From positions 1 through 21,190 of IMG/VR virus record IMGVR_UViG_3300025889_001128: a DNA stretch of 21,190 nucleotides; one strand, written 5' to 3'. This DNA comes from a virus. The number at the start of each line of letters is the position of its first letter. The first letter of the stretch is position 1. The translations under genes and the position numbers were made by a program. Positions 6,030 through 13,004 of the stretch are shown in pieces. The notes below the pieces were generated by a model, which ran no database searches, was not told the origin of the DNA, and saw nothing but the letters and a program-made list of their open reading frames with translations.

Positions 6030-7569
6030 AGCAGCAACAGACAGATCACCCCGGCGCAGGAAGCAGCCAACCACTGAGGCTTTGGCGGGGTTGAATTTAG
6101 ATTTTTCGGAAAGTCCGACCGTATGGGAATTTTTGCAAGACGACAGCTTCGTGCGTGGATTGATGGGGCCAGTGGGGTCTGGCAAGACATTCGGTTCGTT
6201 AGCGGAAGTGATGTTGCGGGCTGTGAAACAGGAACCATCGCCGATAGATGGGATCAGATATACCAGATTTGCAGTAATCCGAAACAGCTACCCGGAACTG
6301 CGCACGACCACGATCAAGACGTGGCAAGAGTTATTCCCTGAGAATGTTTGGGGGCCGATGCGCTGGTCGCCGCCGATCACCCATCACATCAAGCTGCCGC
6401 CGCGTGATGGCGCGGCTGGGCTTGATTGTGAGGTGATTTTCTTGGCGTTGGATCAGCCGCGTGACGTGCGAAAGCTGTTGTCGCTTGAATTGACCGGCGG
6501 CTTTATTGACGAGGCGCGTGAGTTGCCTAAAGCGGTGGTTGACGGTTTAACGTCGCGTGTCGGCCGTTTTCCGACTAGGGCGAATGGCGGTTGCACTTGG
6601 CGCGGCGTGTGGATGAGTACCAACCCAATGGATAGTGACCACTGGTGGCATCAGTTGGCTGAGAAAAATCCTATTCGCGGAAAGTACCCTTGGAAGTTTT
6701 ACAAGCAGCCCGGCGGCGTTATTGAGGCAACCAAAGAACACGAGGACGCTATATTCTCTGCTGATAAATACTGGATCAATAACCCAGCGGCTGAGAACGT
6801 AAATAATTTGCCGCCCGGCTATTACGAGCAGCAGTTAGCGGGCAAGACCATTGACTGGATACAATGCTATGCCGGGGCTAAGTATGTTTATGTGCAGGAC
6901 GGCAAGCCGGTCTGGCACGAGTTCGTTGATAGTATGATGTCGGCTGACGTGCATATCGAGGAAGGTTGGCCGGTGCATATCGGGCTTGACTTTGGTTTGA
7001 CCCCTGCGGCTGTCTTTGGGCAGAAGATGCAGAATGGGCGGTGGCACGTTGTGCATGAGCTAGTTGCCTTTGATATGGGGCTGGAGCGGTTTTGCCATCA
7101 CTTGCTGGCTGACATACAGCAGCACTTTCCAAAGTCGGACGTGTTGATCTGGGGTGACCCGGCGGGCGTCAAGCGTGACGAGATATTTGAGGTCACGGCG
7201 TTTGAGCATTTGCGCACGATGGGGCTTCACGCTAGGCCGACCAGCACCAACGATTTTATGGTTCGGCGTGAGGCTGGGGCTATGCCGATGAATAGGTTGA
7301 TTGACGGCAAGCCCGGTCTGTTGGTTAATCGTTCTTGCGCCAAGGTGCGTAAGTCATTGGCTGGCGGGTATCATTTCAAGCGTATGGCTGTCGGATCTGG
7401 GCAGGAACGGTTCCGCGATGTGGCTAATAAAAACCAGCACTCGCACGTTGGTGACGCATTTGGCTATCTAATGCTTGGGGCTGGCGAGGTGCGGAACATT
7501 ACGCGCAACAGCCAGTTCAGCAAGCAGTTTAAGCAGGCCACAGCCAATATGGATTTTAGTATTTTCTAA
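6016..7569 (+). CDS. terL: Terminase large subunit (packaging ATPase-nuclease)
   Basis: This is a 517-residue protein from the ATG at 6016, 5 nt after AGAGGA; the ATG at 6013 is equally possible, while the longer frame from 5965 lies inside the upstream gene. The ATPase domain has Walker A GPVGSGKT at 51-58 and Walker B GGFIDEARE with Asp165 and catalytic Glu166. The C-terminal RNase H-like nuclease has its three metal-binding Asp in HIGLDFG (Asp325), IWGDPAG (Asp381) and HVGDAFGYL (Asp480). All catalytic residues are present and the length is normal for the family. It drives DNA into the prohead through the portal and cuts concatemers. It stops in TAATG, coupling it to the next gene. Confidence 0.93.
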   Translation: MARARAATDRSPRRRKQPTTEALAGLNLDFSESPTVWEFLQDDSFVRGLMGPVGSGKTFGSLAEVMLRAVKQEPSPIDGIRYTRFAVIRNSYPELRTTTIKTWQELFPENVWGPMRWSPPITHHIKLPPRDGAAGLDCEVIFLALDQPRDVRKLLSLELTGGFIDEARELPKAVVDGLTSRVGRFPTRANGGCTWRGVWMSTNPMDSDHWWHQLAEKNPIRGKYPWKFYKQPGGVIEATKEHEDAIFSADKYWINNPAAENVNNLPPGYYEQQLAGKTIDWIQCYAGAKYVYVQDGKPVWHEFVDSMMSADVHIEEGWPVHIGLDFGLTPAAVFGQKMQNGRWHVVHELVAFDMGLERFCHHLLADIQQHFPKSDVLIWGDPAGVKRDEIFEVTAFEHLRTMGLHARPTSTNDFMVRREAGAMPMNRLIDGKPGLLVNRSCAKVRKSLAGGYHFKRMAVGSGQERFRDVANKNQHSHVGDAFGYLMLGAGEVRNITRNSQFSKQFKQATANMDFSIF

Positions 7570-8042
7570 TGTGGCAAAAGGAAATAACAAACAACCGCCA
7601 GATCCAGATTGTGCCGTTTCACTGGGCGCATCCCTACGCGGCTGATTTGCGAGAACACGACAAGAAGGTTTTTGAGCATATTCCTAATTATCAGGATATG
7701 CTCAAGGCGTTCCAAGCCGAGGGTGATGCGGTGACTGCAATGTGGCGCGGTAGAATTGTGGCTTGCTTGGGCTGCAATATTATGTGGCCGGGAACAGCCG
7801 AGGCGTGGATGATAACATCTATAGAATTTCCTAATATTTCTGTTACAGTGACGAGGGCTGCTATTAGATACTTTGATAAGATTTCTACAATTCATAATTT
7901 AAAAAGATTACAGATCACGGTTGATATGGAAAACGAGCTTGCGATGCGGTGGGCAAAGATGTTAAAATTCACGCCAGAGGGCGTTCTGCGAAAATATGGG
8001 CCGGGCGGTTTTGATTACACAATGTTTGCAAGGATATATTGA
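7569..8042 (+). CDS. GNAT-like / T7 gp13-like (DUF2833) protein
   Basis: This 157-residue protein overlaps the terminase stop by one base (TAATG). The sequence follows the small phage GNAT-like family: a strand-turn-strand around TAMWRGRIVACLGC, a region near AWMITS, then a helix and the C-terminal RWAKMLKFTPEGVLRKYG typical of GNAT ends. T7 gp13-type (DUF2833) virion-associated proteins belong to this group, though in T7 the gene lies after the tail genes rather than beside the terminase. Whether it acetylates anything is unknown; I do not see a convincing acetyl-CoA pyrophosphate loop. A segment at about 7800-7920 is clearly more AT-rich than the gene's flanks, with ATA, AGA and TTA codons. 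Confidence 0.6.
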   Translation: MWQKEITNNRQIQIVPFHWAHPYAADLREHDKKVFEHIPNYQDMLKAFQAEGDAVTAMWRGRIVACLGCNIMWPGTAEAWMITSIEFPNISVTVTRAAIRYFDKISTIHNLKRLQITVDMENELAMRWAKMLKFTPEGVLRKYGPGGFDYTMFARIY

Positions 8043-8263
8043 TGAGTGGTCTTTTTAAAACTCCAAAGATGCCAGCGCCAGAAGAGGTTGCCCCAGAGGT
8101 GACTGCTGCGCAAAAGCGTCAAGAAGAGCGCCTCGAAGCTCAAGAAGAAAGCCAAGCCCGGCAAATAGCTGCTCGGCGCAGGGCTAGACAGCGTGGCGGC
8201 GGTCGCATGTTGATGGCAAGTATTCGCGGCGGCACAGCCGATGATGAAACAACTTTAGGATAG
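8042..8263 (+). CDS. Small basic protein, RRR...GGTADDETTLG tail
   Basis: This 73-residue protein has its ATG overlapping the upstream stop by one base (TGATG), behind AAGGAT. The N terminus (SGLFKTPKMPAPEEVAPE) is Pro-rich. The middle is a Glu/Gln/Arg helix (about 22-44) and then an Arg/Gly stretch ARRRARQRGGGRMLM. Short proteins of this style, with a GLF...P start and an RARQRGG motif, recur between terminase and portal genes in podoviruses; their function is not known to me. The end of the protein resembles that of the next gene product. Confidence 0.6.
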   Translation: MSGLFKTPKMPAPEEVAPEVTAAQKRQEERLEAQEESQARQIAARRRARQRGGGRMLMASIRGGTADDETTLG

Positions 8264-8267
8264 TATT

Positions 8268-8561
8268 ATGGGTTCAGCGGGAAAAATGATGACGAAGATT
8301 GCCAAATCATCAGGCGCCTTAGCAGAAAAGACGTTATCATCTAAAGAAAATAAATTTGCTCAAGTTATGGTCAAAGCTGGCGCAGAGCTAGAGGCTGGTC
8401 GTGATCCAACAGATAAAGCAAAGTCTGCTGCGACTATGAAAGAACGAGCCGATGCTGCGCGTAGGCGTGTCCGCAGAGCGAGTCGCCGTGGGCTGATGAT
8501 GGCTGGTAGTCTAGGCGGCGGTGGTCAAGAAGAAGAAACCAAAACAACATTAGGAGCGTAG
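8268..8561 (+). CDS. Small basic protein, paralogous tail to upstream gene
   Basis: This 97-residue protein has an AGGA 7 nt before its ATG, encoded within the last codons of the previous gene. The N-terminal two thirds are a Lys/Ala-rich helix. The C terminus (AARRRVRRASRRGLMMA, then GG...EEETKTTLGA) aligns with the end of the upstream protein (AARRRARQRGGGRMLMA ... ETTLG), suggesting a duplicated module. Strong positive charge would suit DNA or portal contact, but that is speculation. No enzymatic motif is visible. Confidence 0.6.
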   Translation: MGSAGKMMTKIAKSSGALAEKTLSSKENKFAQVMVKAGAELEAGRDPTDKAKSAATMKERADAARRRVRRASRRGLMMAGSLGGGGQEEETKTTLGA

Positions 8562-8563
8562 TT

Positions 8564-8599
8564 ATGCCGAAGAAAAAAGGTAAGGGTTACGGTAAGTAA
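8564..8599 (+). CDS. Tiny Lys-rich peptide ORF (11 aa)
   Basis: The ORF encodes MPKKKGKGYGK from an ATG preceded by TAGGAG at 7 nt spacing, and ends in TAATG shared with the next start. The strong ribosome-binding site and both-sided coupling suggest it is translated. Its main role may be to carry ribosomes into the next gene. Very short MPKK...GK peptides at this place are familiar in phage genomes. Length alone makes the call uncertain. Confidence 0.45.
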   Translation: MPKKKGKGYGK

Positions 8600-8760
8600 T
8601 GGAAAAGAAAAAAGAGGTTTGGGATAAGAAACGCCCAAAGGGTTTGGGCAAGCCAAAGGGTTTGACCACAGCGCAAAAGCGCAAAGCTATGCGGGCGGCA
8701 GCAAAGGCTGGTCGTCCATATCCTAACCTTGTCGATAACATGAGGGCGGCGCGTGGCTAG
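8599..8760 (+). CDS. Small basic phage protein (53 aa)
   Basis: This 53-residue protein is very rich in Lys/Arg/Ala: it opens with MEKKKEVWDKK, continues with KGLGKPKGLTTAQKRKAM and ends in AGRPYPNLVDNMRAARG. The latter motif is one I have seen at the end of small phage proteins near portal genes, without a known function. The start overlaps the preceding tiny ORF by one base, with no clear ribosome-binding site of its own, so translation is probably coupled. Its last 8 nt overlap the GTG start of the next gene. Confidence 0.55.
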   Translation: MEKKKEVWDKKRPKGLGKPKGLTTAQKRKAMRAAAKAGRPYPNLVDNMRAARG

Positions 8761-9052
8761 ATCACCGGCTTGGACACGCAAGGCGGGTAAGAATCCAGAG
8801 GGCGGTCTAAATGAGGCCGGTCGCCGTTCTGCCAAAGCGCAGGGCATGAACCTAAAGCGCCCAGTTAAGTCTGGTGACAATCCGCGCCGCGCATCTTTCT
8901 TAGCAAGGATGGGTGGTATGCCGGGGCCAGAATATAAAAACGGCGAACCAACGCGCCTGCTCTTGTCGCTTCGCGCTTGGGGCGCAAGCTCCAAGGCAGA
9001 CGCCAAGAAAAAAGCGGCAGCCATAAGTAAAAGGAATAAAGCCAGTGCGTAG
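8753..9052 (+). CDS. DUF6321-like small phage protein
   Basis: This 99-residue protein starts at a GTG 6 nt after GAGGG and overlaps the upstream stop by 8 nt. The motif PAWTRKAGKNPEGGLNEAGR, followed by LKRPVKSGDNPRRASFLARM and a basic C terminus, is the recognisable pattern of a common phage family that I believe is DUF6321. It is strongly basic throughout, with a Lys/Ala tail. Its biochemical role is unknown. It overlaps the start of the portal gene by 8 nt, so it probably belongs to the packaging/portal operon. Confidence 0.65.
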   Translation: MARSPAWTRKAGKNPEGGLNEAGRRSAKAQGMNLKRPVKSGDNPRRASFLARMGGMPGPEYKNGEPTRLLLSLRAWGASSKADAKKKAAAISKRNKASA

Positions 9053-10610
9053 TGTTGAGGAAATCCTAAAGCGTCACGATATTGCGCAGCGCCGCAAAGA
9101 CAATTGGCGGCAGATTTACGAAGATTGTTATGAATTCGGTTTGCCGCAGCGCAATCTGTACGATGGCTATTACGAGGGCGGTGGCTCTCCGGGGCAAAAC
9201 AAAATGGCTCGCGTGTTCGATAGCACGGCTATTAATGCGACACAGCGGTTTGCCAACCGCATCCAGTCTGGGTTATTCCCGCCTTATGCGCCGTGGTGCC
9301 GCTTAGAGCCGGGGCCAGAAATCCCAGAAGAGCGTAAGATTGAAGCGCAAATGGCGCTGGATATGTACAGCGACACAATGTTTAGTGTGCTTCGCCAATC
9401 TAACTTTGATTTGGCTATGGGCGAGTTCTTGCTAGATCTGGCAGTTGGCACGGCTTGTATGTTGATCCAGCCCGGCGATGAGCTAAACCCAATCCGCTTT
9501 ACCGCCGTGCCGCAATATCTGGTTGCTATTGAAGAGGGTGCGCACGGCAGGGTTGATAATGTTTACCGGCGTATGCGTATGAAGGGCGAAGCCATCAGCC
9601 AGCATTGGCAAGATGCCGAGATCCCAGAGCGTATGCAGCGCATGATTGACGAGAAGCCAACCGAAGAGATCGAGCTTATCGAGGCGACTTTGTATGAGCC
9701 TGAGATGGGCGAGTTCTGCTATCACGTCATTTGGCCGGAAGGCAAAGCTGAGTTATTGAAGCGTTACATGAAATCCAGCCCTTGGATCGTGGCGCGTTAT
9801 ATGAAAGTAGCCGGTGAGGTCTATGGTCGTGGGCCGTTGGTTACTGCAATCCCAGACATTAAAACGCTAAACAAGACGCTAGAGTTGCTGCTTAAAAATG
9901 CCAGCTTGTCTATTGCCGGTGTTTACACTGCCGCTGATGACGGCGTTCTAAACCCGCAGGCAATCCGCATTGCGCCGGGTGCTATTATCCCGGTGGCGCG
10001 TAACGGTGGCCCGCAGGGTGAGAGCTTGCGTCAGATGCCACGATCCGGCGACTTTAACGTGTCGCAGATTGTCATCAATGACCTGCGTATGAACGTCAAG
10101 AAGATCTTGCTCGATGACACATTGCCGCCTGACAACATGAGCGCAAGGTCTGCGACAGAGATTGCAGAACGCATGAAAGAACTGGCGCAGAACCTTGGCT
10201 CCGCTTTTGGTCGTTTGATTACCGAGACTATGGTGCCAATGATTGCGCGTATATTGTATGTGATGGATGAGCGTGGCCTGATTGAGATGCCACTGCGCGT
10301 CAATGGCCTTGAGGTTAAAGTGACGCCGGTCAGCCCAATTGCGCAAGCGCAAAATATGGGTGATATTGAGAAAATTATGCAGTGGGTGCAAATGTCGTCA
10401 GCCCTTGGCCCAGAAGGTCAAATGGCTGTAAAGACAGGCAGCATTGCAGATTATGTTGCTGACAAGCTGGGTATCCCGGCTGAGTTGCGCACAACACCAG
10501 AAGAACGCGAAGCAATGATGCAGCAGGCAATGGAAGCCGCCCAAATGGCGGCGCAAGCAGAGGGTGGTGCGCCAGTTGAAGGCGAGGCACCACCAGAAGG
10601 GATGATCTAA
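9045..10610 (+). CDS. Head-tail connector (T7 gp8-like portal protein)
   Basis: This 521-residue protein starts at a GTG (GTGCGTAGT) preceded by AGGAAT, and matches the T7 gp8 family in length and pattern. Key segments are the N-terminal helix with RRKDNWRQIYEDC, then NATQRFANRIQSGLFPPYAP (about 65-83), and the helical stem/clip region around GRGPLVTAIPDIKTLN. The C terminus becomes Met/Gln/Ala-rich (MMQQAMEAAQMAAQAEGG) and acidic. Twelve copies would form the portal ring through which DNA enters and leaves the capsid. The order terminase, connector, scaffold, capsid supports the call. Confidence 0.9.
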   Translation: MRSVEEILKRHDIAQRRKDNWRQIYEDCYEFGLPQRNLYDGYYEGGGSPGQNKMARVFDSTAINATQRFANRIQSGLFPPYAPWCRLEPGPEIPEERKIEAQMALDMYSDTMFSVLRQSNFDLAMGEFLLDLAVGTACMLIQPGDELNPIRFTAVPQYLVAIEEGAHGRVDNVYRRMRMKGEAISQHWQDAEIPERMQRMIDEKPTEEIELIEATLYEPEMGEFCYHVIWPEGKAELLKRYMKSSPWIVARYMKVAGEVYGRGPLVTAIPDIKTLNKTLELLLKNASLSIAGVYTAADDGVLNPQAIRIAPGAIIPVARNGGPQGESLRQMPRSGDFNVSQIVINDLRMNVKKILLDDTLPPDNMSARSATEIAERMKELAQNLGSAFGRLITETMVPMIARILYVMDERGLIEMPLRVNGLEVKVTPVSPIAQAQNMGDIEKIMQWVQMSSALGPEGQMAVKTGSIADYVADKLGIPAELRTTPEEREAMMQQAMEAAQMAAQAEGGAPVEGEAPPEGMI

Positions 10611-10879
10611 TGAACCCGGACGGTTGGGAAGGTTTGCAAACCGTAAACCCCGAAATAGCAGAAAAGCAACAAGTTGATAAAGATGACATTGATCGTCTTT
10701 ATTTGCGCGTGTTCGCCAGCGATGATGGGGCAAAGCTGCTCACCCATCTAAGGTCGCTGACGATAGAGCAGCCAACGTGGTATCCCGGCGAAGAGGCCAG
10801 CCACGGCTATGCTCGCGAAGGCCAGAATAGTCTGGTCAGGGAAATTGAGCGGCGAATGAAAAGAGCGAGATCACTATGA
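10610..10879 (+). CDS. Bbp19-like small phage protein
   Basis: This 89-residue protein overlaps the portal stop by one base (TAATG). A short N-terminal tail is followed by LYLRVFASDDGAKLLTHLRS and a C-terminal helix REGQNSLVREIERRMKRA. This VF...G...L..L...EG...LV..I pattern is that of the Bbp19 family, found next to podovirus portal and scaffold genes. The role is not established; a small capsid or connector-associated protein is likely from position. Its stop overlaps the scaffold start (ATGA). Confidence 0.65.
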   Translation: MNPDGWEGLQTVNPEIAEKQQVDKDDIDRLYLRVFASDDGAKLLTHLRSLTIEQPTWYPGEEASHGYAREGQNSLVREIERRMKRARSL

Positions 10880-11652
10880 ATGAAACTGATGGCCTGCTGG
10901 CCGATGCTCAAATTGAGAGTGACGATAACCAGCAGCAAGCAGAAGAAACAATCTCACACGTCAAGCCTGACGGCGAGACTGTATCTAGTGACGCAGTAGC
11001 GTCAGAGGCGGCAACCGAAGAAACAAAGCCTGAGTGGTTGCCAGAAAAGTTTAACAGCGGCGAAGATTTGGCAAAGGCTTATTCTGAGTTGCAGAAAAAG
11101 TTTAGCCAAGGAAAGCACAAAGCCCCAGAAGAATACGACGAAAGCGTCTTTGCCGAGGCAGGCATCCCAGAAGACGACGAGCTTTACACAACATACAAAG
11201 ACTGGGCTAAAGAAAACGGCATTAGCCAATCTGCGTTTGAAGAGCTTGCTGAAAAGTTCATTTCTATGGCTGGTAATGAGGCTGCGGCAGCAGAAACATC
11301 TTACAAAGAAGAATACGAAAAACTAGGCAACAATGCTGACGCAATAATTAAGTCAATGTCTGACTGGGCTTCTGGTATGGTGCGCAAGGGCGTTTTGTCT
11401 GAGGATGATTTTGCAGAGTTTAAAATTATGGCTGGTACAGCCCAAGGCATAAGAGTTTTTCAAAAAATCCGCAACCTATATGGCGACAAGGCTATCCCGG
11501 TAGATGTTGCACCACTTGCCGGTGCGCCATCAAAAGAAGAGTTGATGGCAATGGTCGGAAAGCCAGAGTATCAAACAGACCCAAGCTACAGAATAAAGGT
11601 TGAGAAAATGTTTGAGCAGGCTTTTGGCAGCGACGAATACTCGCCAACATAA
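10876..11652 (+). CDS. Capsid scaffold / assembly protein
   Basis: This 258-residue protein has a strongly acidic, Gln/Glu-rich disordered N terminus (1-50). It contains the PEWLPEKFNSGEDLAKAY motif typical of T7-like capsid assembly (scaffold) proteins, then long helices and a C-terminal helix with KVEKMFEQAFG that would bind the capsid protein. Size, charge and the position directly before the major capsid gene match T7 gp9-type scaffolds, which guide prohead assembly and then leave. It ends the upstream operon: a strong terminator begins 9 nt after its stop. Confidence 0.8.
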   Translation: MNETDGLLADAQIESDDNQQQAEETISHVKPDGETVSSDAVASEAATEETKPEWLPEKFNSGEDLAKAYSELQKKFSQGKHKAPEEYDESVFAEAGIPEDDELYTTYKDWAKENGISQSAFEELAEKFISMAGNEAAAAETSYKEEYEKLGNNADAIIKSMSDWASGMVRKGVLSEDDFAEFKIMAGTAQGIRVFQKIRNLYGDKAIPVDVAPLAGAPSKEELMAMVGKPEYQTDPSYRIKVEKMFEQAFGSDEYSPT

Positions 11653-11660
11653 AGGTCAAG

Positions 11661-11689
11661 AGGGAACTGTTTACAGTTCCTTCTTTTTT
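11661..11689 (+). terminator. Intrinsic terminator after the scaffold gene
   Basis: A perfect 7-bp stem GGAACTG (11663-11669) / CAGTTCC (11674-11680) closes on a TTTA loop. It extends by a G-T and an A-T pair at the base and is followed at once by TTCTTTTTT (11681-11689). This is a textbook Rho-independent terminator, placed 9 nt after the scaffold stop. It would lower readthrough from the packaging operon into the capsid gene. The loop and right arm also contain the -35 box of the following promoter. Confidence 0.88.
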
Positions 11690-11698
11690 ACATATAAT
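11670..11698 (+). promoter_or_regulatory. Near-consensus sigma70-type promoter for the capsid operon
   Basis: TTTACA (11670-11675) matches the -35 consensus at 5 of 6 positions. TATAAT (11693-11698) is a perfect -10 box. The spacing is exactly 17 bp. Transcription would start near 11704-11706, leaving a leader of about 125 nt before the major capsid ATG. The -35 lies in the terminator loop/right arm and the -10 directly after its T-tract. This implies host RNA polymerase, not a phage enzyme, reads the capsid genes. Confidence 0.78.
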
Positions 11699-11703
11699 CC
11701 CTA

Positions 11704-11830
11704 TTGACAGACAATCGGCTTTCGACCTGTCGCCAACGCTTGGGGGCGTAGCGTATATGCCCAAGCCACAGCCCGCAAGGATACCTGATAGGCGCTAATC
11801 GTGTTTTAACTTTTACAAAGGAATAGGAAA
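11704..11830 (+). promoter_or_regulatory. Structured 5' leader of the capsid mRNA
   Basis: The ~127 nt between the predicted start site and the capsid ATG has no ORF but contains two clear inverted repeats: GACAG (11706-11710) / CTGTC (11727-11731), with an inner TCG/CGA pair, and GCTTGGG (11738-11744) / CCCAAGC (11760-11766) around a 15-nt loop. The last ~25 nt are A-rich and unstructured, with AAAGGAATAGGA as ribosome-binding region. The hairpins could stabilise the abundant capsid mRNA. No known riboswitch class is recognised. Confidence 0.55.
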
Positions 11831-12664
11831 ATGGCTGTAGGCATTTCCAATGCTTTTGTGCAATTGTTCGATGCGGAAGTGAAGCAGGCCTATCAAGCAT
11901 CCCGTGCTTTGGCTGGCATCACTCGCGAAAGAACAAGTGTCGAAGGCAATCAGGTGAAGTTTCCGAAGATCGGAAAAGGCACCGCAACAGTTCGCGTTCC
12001 GCAAACTGATGTTACACCTCTGAACGTGACTTATTCACAAGTCACAGCAACAATGAGCGACTACATCGCTGCCGAGTACAGCGACATCTTTTCACAGCAG
12101 AAAGTCAATTTTGACGAGCGAAGAGAATTAGTCGCTGTTGTGGGTAGCGCTATCGGGCGTCGTATGGATCAGCTTGTTATTGACGCGCTCAATGCAGCTT
12201 CCTCACCGTCAACCGTTGCAACATCTGTTGGTGGCGCAGGCACAAACATGAACCTCGCAAAGTTGCTCGCAGCTAAAAAGGCTCTGGATGTGAAAAACGT
12301 ACCAGCAGAAGGCCGTTGCATGATTATTCACGCAAACGGCTTGTCATCATTACTTGATGAGACAGAACTGACCAGCAGCGATTTTGCTACTGTGAAGGCT
12401 CTTTCAACAGGCGAGATCGACACCTTCCTAGGCTTTAAGTTCATTACGCTCGGTGATCGTGATGAAGGTGGCCTGCCACTACCATCAACCCGCACTTGCT
12501 TTGCGTTCCATCGCGATGCAATCGGCCTTGGTATCGGCATGAACCAAAAGTCTGAAATCAACTACGTTCCTGAGAAGACATCATTCCTTGTTTCTTCAAT
12601 GTTCTCTGCCGGTGCAGTAGCCATTGATGACGATGGTATTGTCAAAATCTCAGCGACTGAATAG
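11831..12664 (+). CDS. Major capsid protein
   Basis: This 277-residue protein, first gene after the scaffold, has a strong AAAGGAATAGGA site. The N terminus (ISNAFVQLFDAEVKQAYQ) and the segment VRVPQTDVTPLNVTYSQVTA, followed by a long spine-like helix (EYSDIFSQQ...AIGRRMDQLVIDAL) and the beta-rich C terminus, match small podovirus/marine-phage capsid proteins of the HK97 fold. The order scaffold, this gene, decoration protein is diagnostic. It would form the icosahedral shell in several hundred copies, which fits its own strong promoter and leader. No protease gene is nearby, so maturation by cleavage is not indicated. Confidence 0.85.
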   Translation: MAVGISNAFVQLFDAEVKQAYQASRALAGITRERTSVEGNQVKFPKIGKGTATVRVPQTDVTPLNVTYSQVTATMSDYIAAEYSDIFSQQKVNFDERRELVAVVGSAIGRRMDQLVIDALNAASSPSTVATSVGGAGTNMNLAKLLAAKKALDVKNVPAEGRCMIIHANGLSSLLDETELTSSDFATVKALSTGEIDTFLGFKFITLGDRDEGGLPLPSTRTCFAFHRDAIGLGIGMNQKSEINYVPEKTSFLVSSMFSAGAVAIDDDGIVKISATE

Positions 12665-12679
12665 AAAGGAGTTTAGAAA

Positions 12680-12952
12680 ATGGCTTTCAATTCAGCAGGA
12701 TGGAACGTGATCGGTGCAGCAAAGAAGGGCAACGCCCCATCGATGTACACCTACACATCAGCAGACGCGATTGCTGACGTGAACACAGAAGGTTATTTCA
12801 ATGACCTGTCAGACACACTGGCGGTTGGTGACATCATCTTTGTTCACGACAGCGCAACCCCAACAATGTCGATTGCTGTGGTCTTGTCAAACGCCGCTGG
12901 CGTTGTTGACATCTCAGACGGCACGGCTGTATCAGTCGCTGACGCAGACTAA
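12680..12952 (+). CDS. Probable capsid decoration / head protein
   Basis: This 90-residue protein has its ATG 6-10 nt after AAGGAG. The sequence has a small beta-rich domain: NAPSMYTYTSADAIADV, then GYFNDLSDTLAVGDIIFV and TMSIAVVLSNAAGVVDIS. I know this YTS.DA...V...GYF....L.VGD.IFV pattern from small proteins encoded after podovirus capsid genes and within some tail proteins. Decoration (cement) of the capsid is the best fit by position; it may instead be a minor head protein. It closes the short capsid cistron pair: a strong hairpin follows within 8 nt. Confidence 0.6.
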   Translation: MAFNSAGWNVIGAAKKGNAPSMYTYTSADAIADVNTEGYFNDLSDTLAVGDIIFVHDSATPTMSIAVVLSNAAGVVDISDGTAVSVADAD

Positions 12953-12959
12953 TCTAAGT

Positions 12960-12993
12960 GGAGCCGGGCAACCGGCTCCCTTTCCTCTATTTG
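12960..12993 (+). terminator. GC-rich hairpin with GCAA tetraloop after the decoration gene
   Basis: A perfect 8-bp stem GGAGCCGG (12960-12967) / CCGGCTCC (12972-12979) closes on the GNRA-type loop GCAA. Pyrimidines with broken T runs follow (CTTTCCTCTATTT). This is very stable, but the T-tract is poor, so partial termination or 3'-end protection of the capsid message is more likely than full termination. It would lower expression of tail genes relative to the capsid gene. Confidence 0.7.
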
Positions 12994-13004
12994 GAGCTAG
13001 TTAA

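Noticed and set aside
11704-11709. Perfect TTGACA as a -35 box.
   Set aside because: No acceptable -10 occurs 16-19 bp downstream; it coincides with the predicted start of the transcript from the 11670-11698 promoter.
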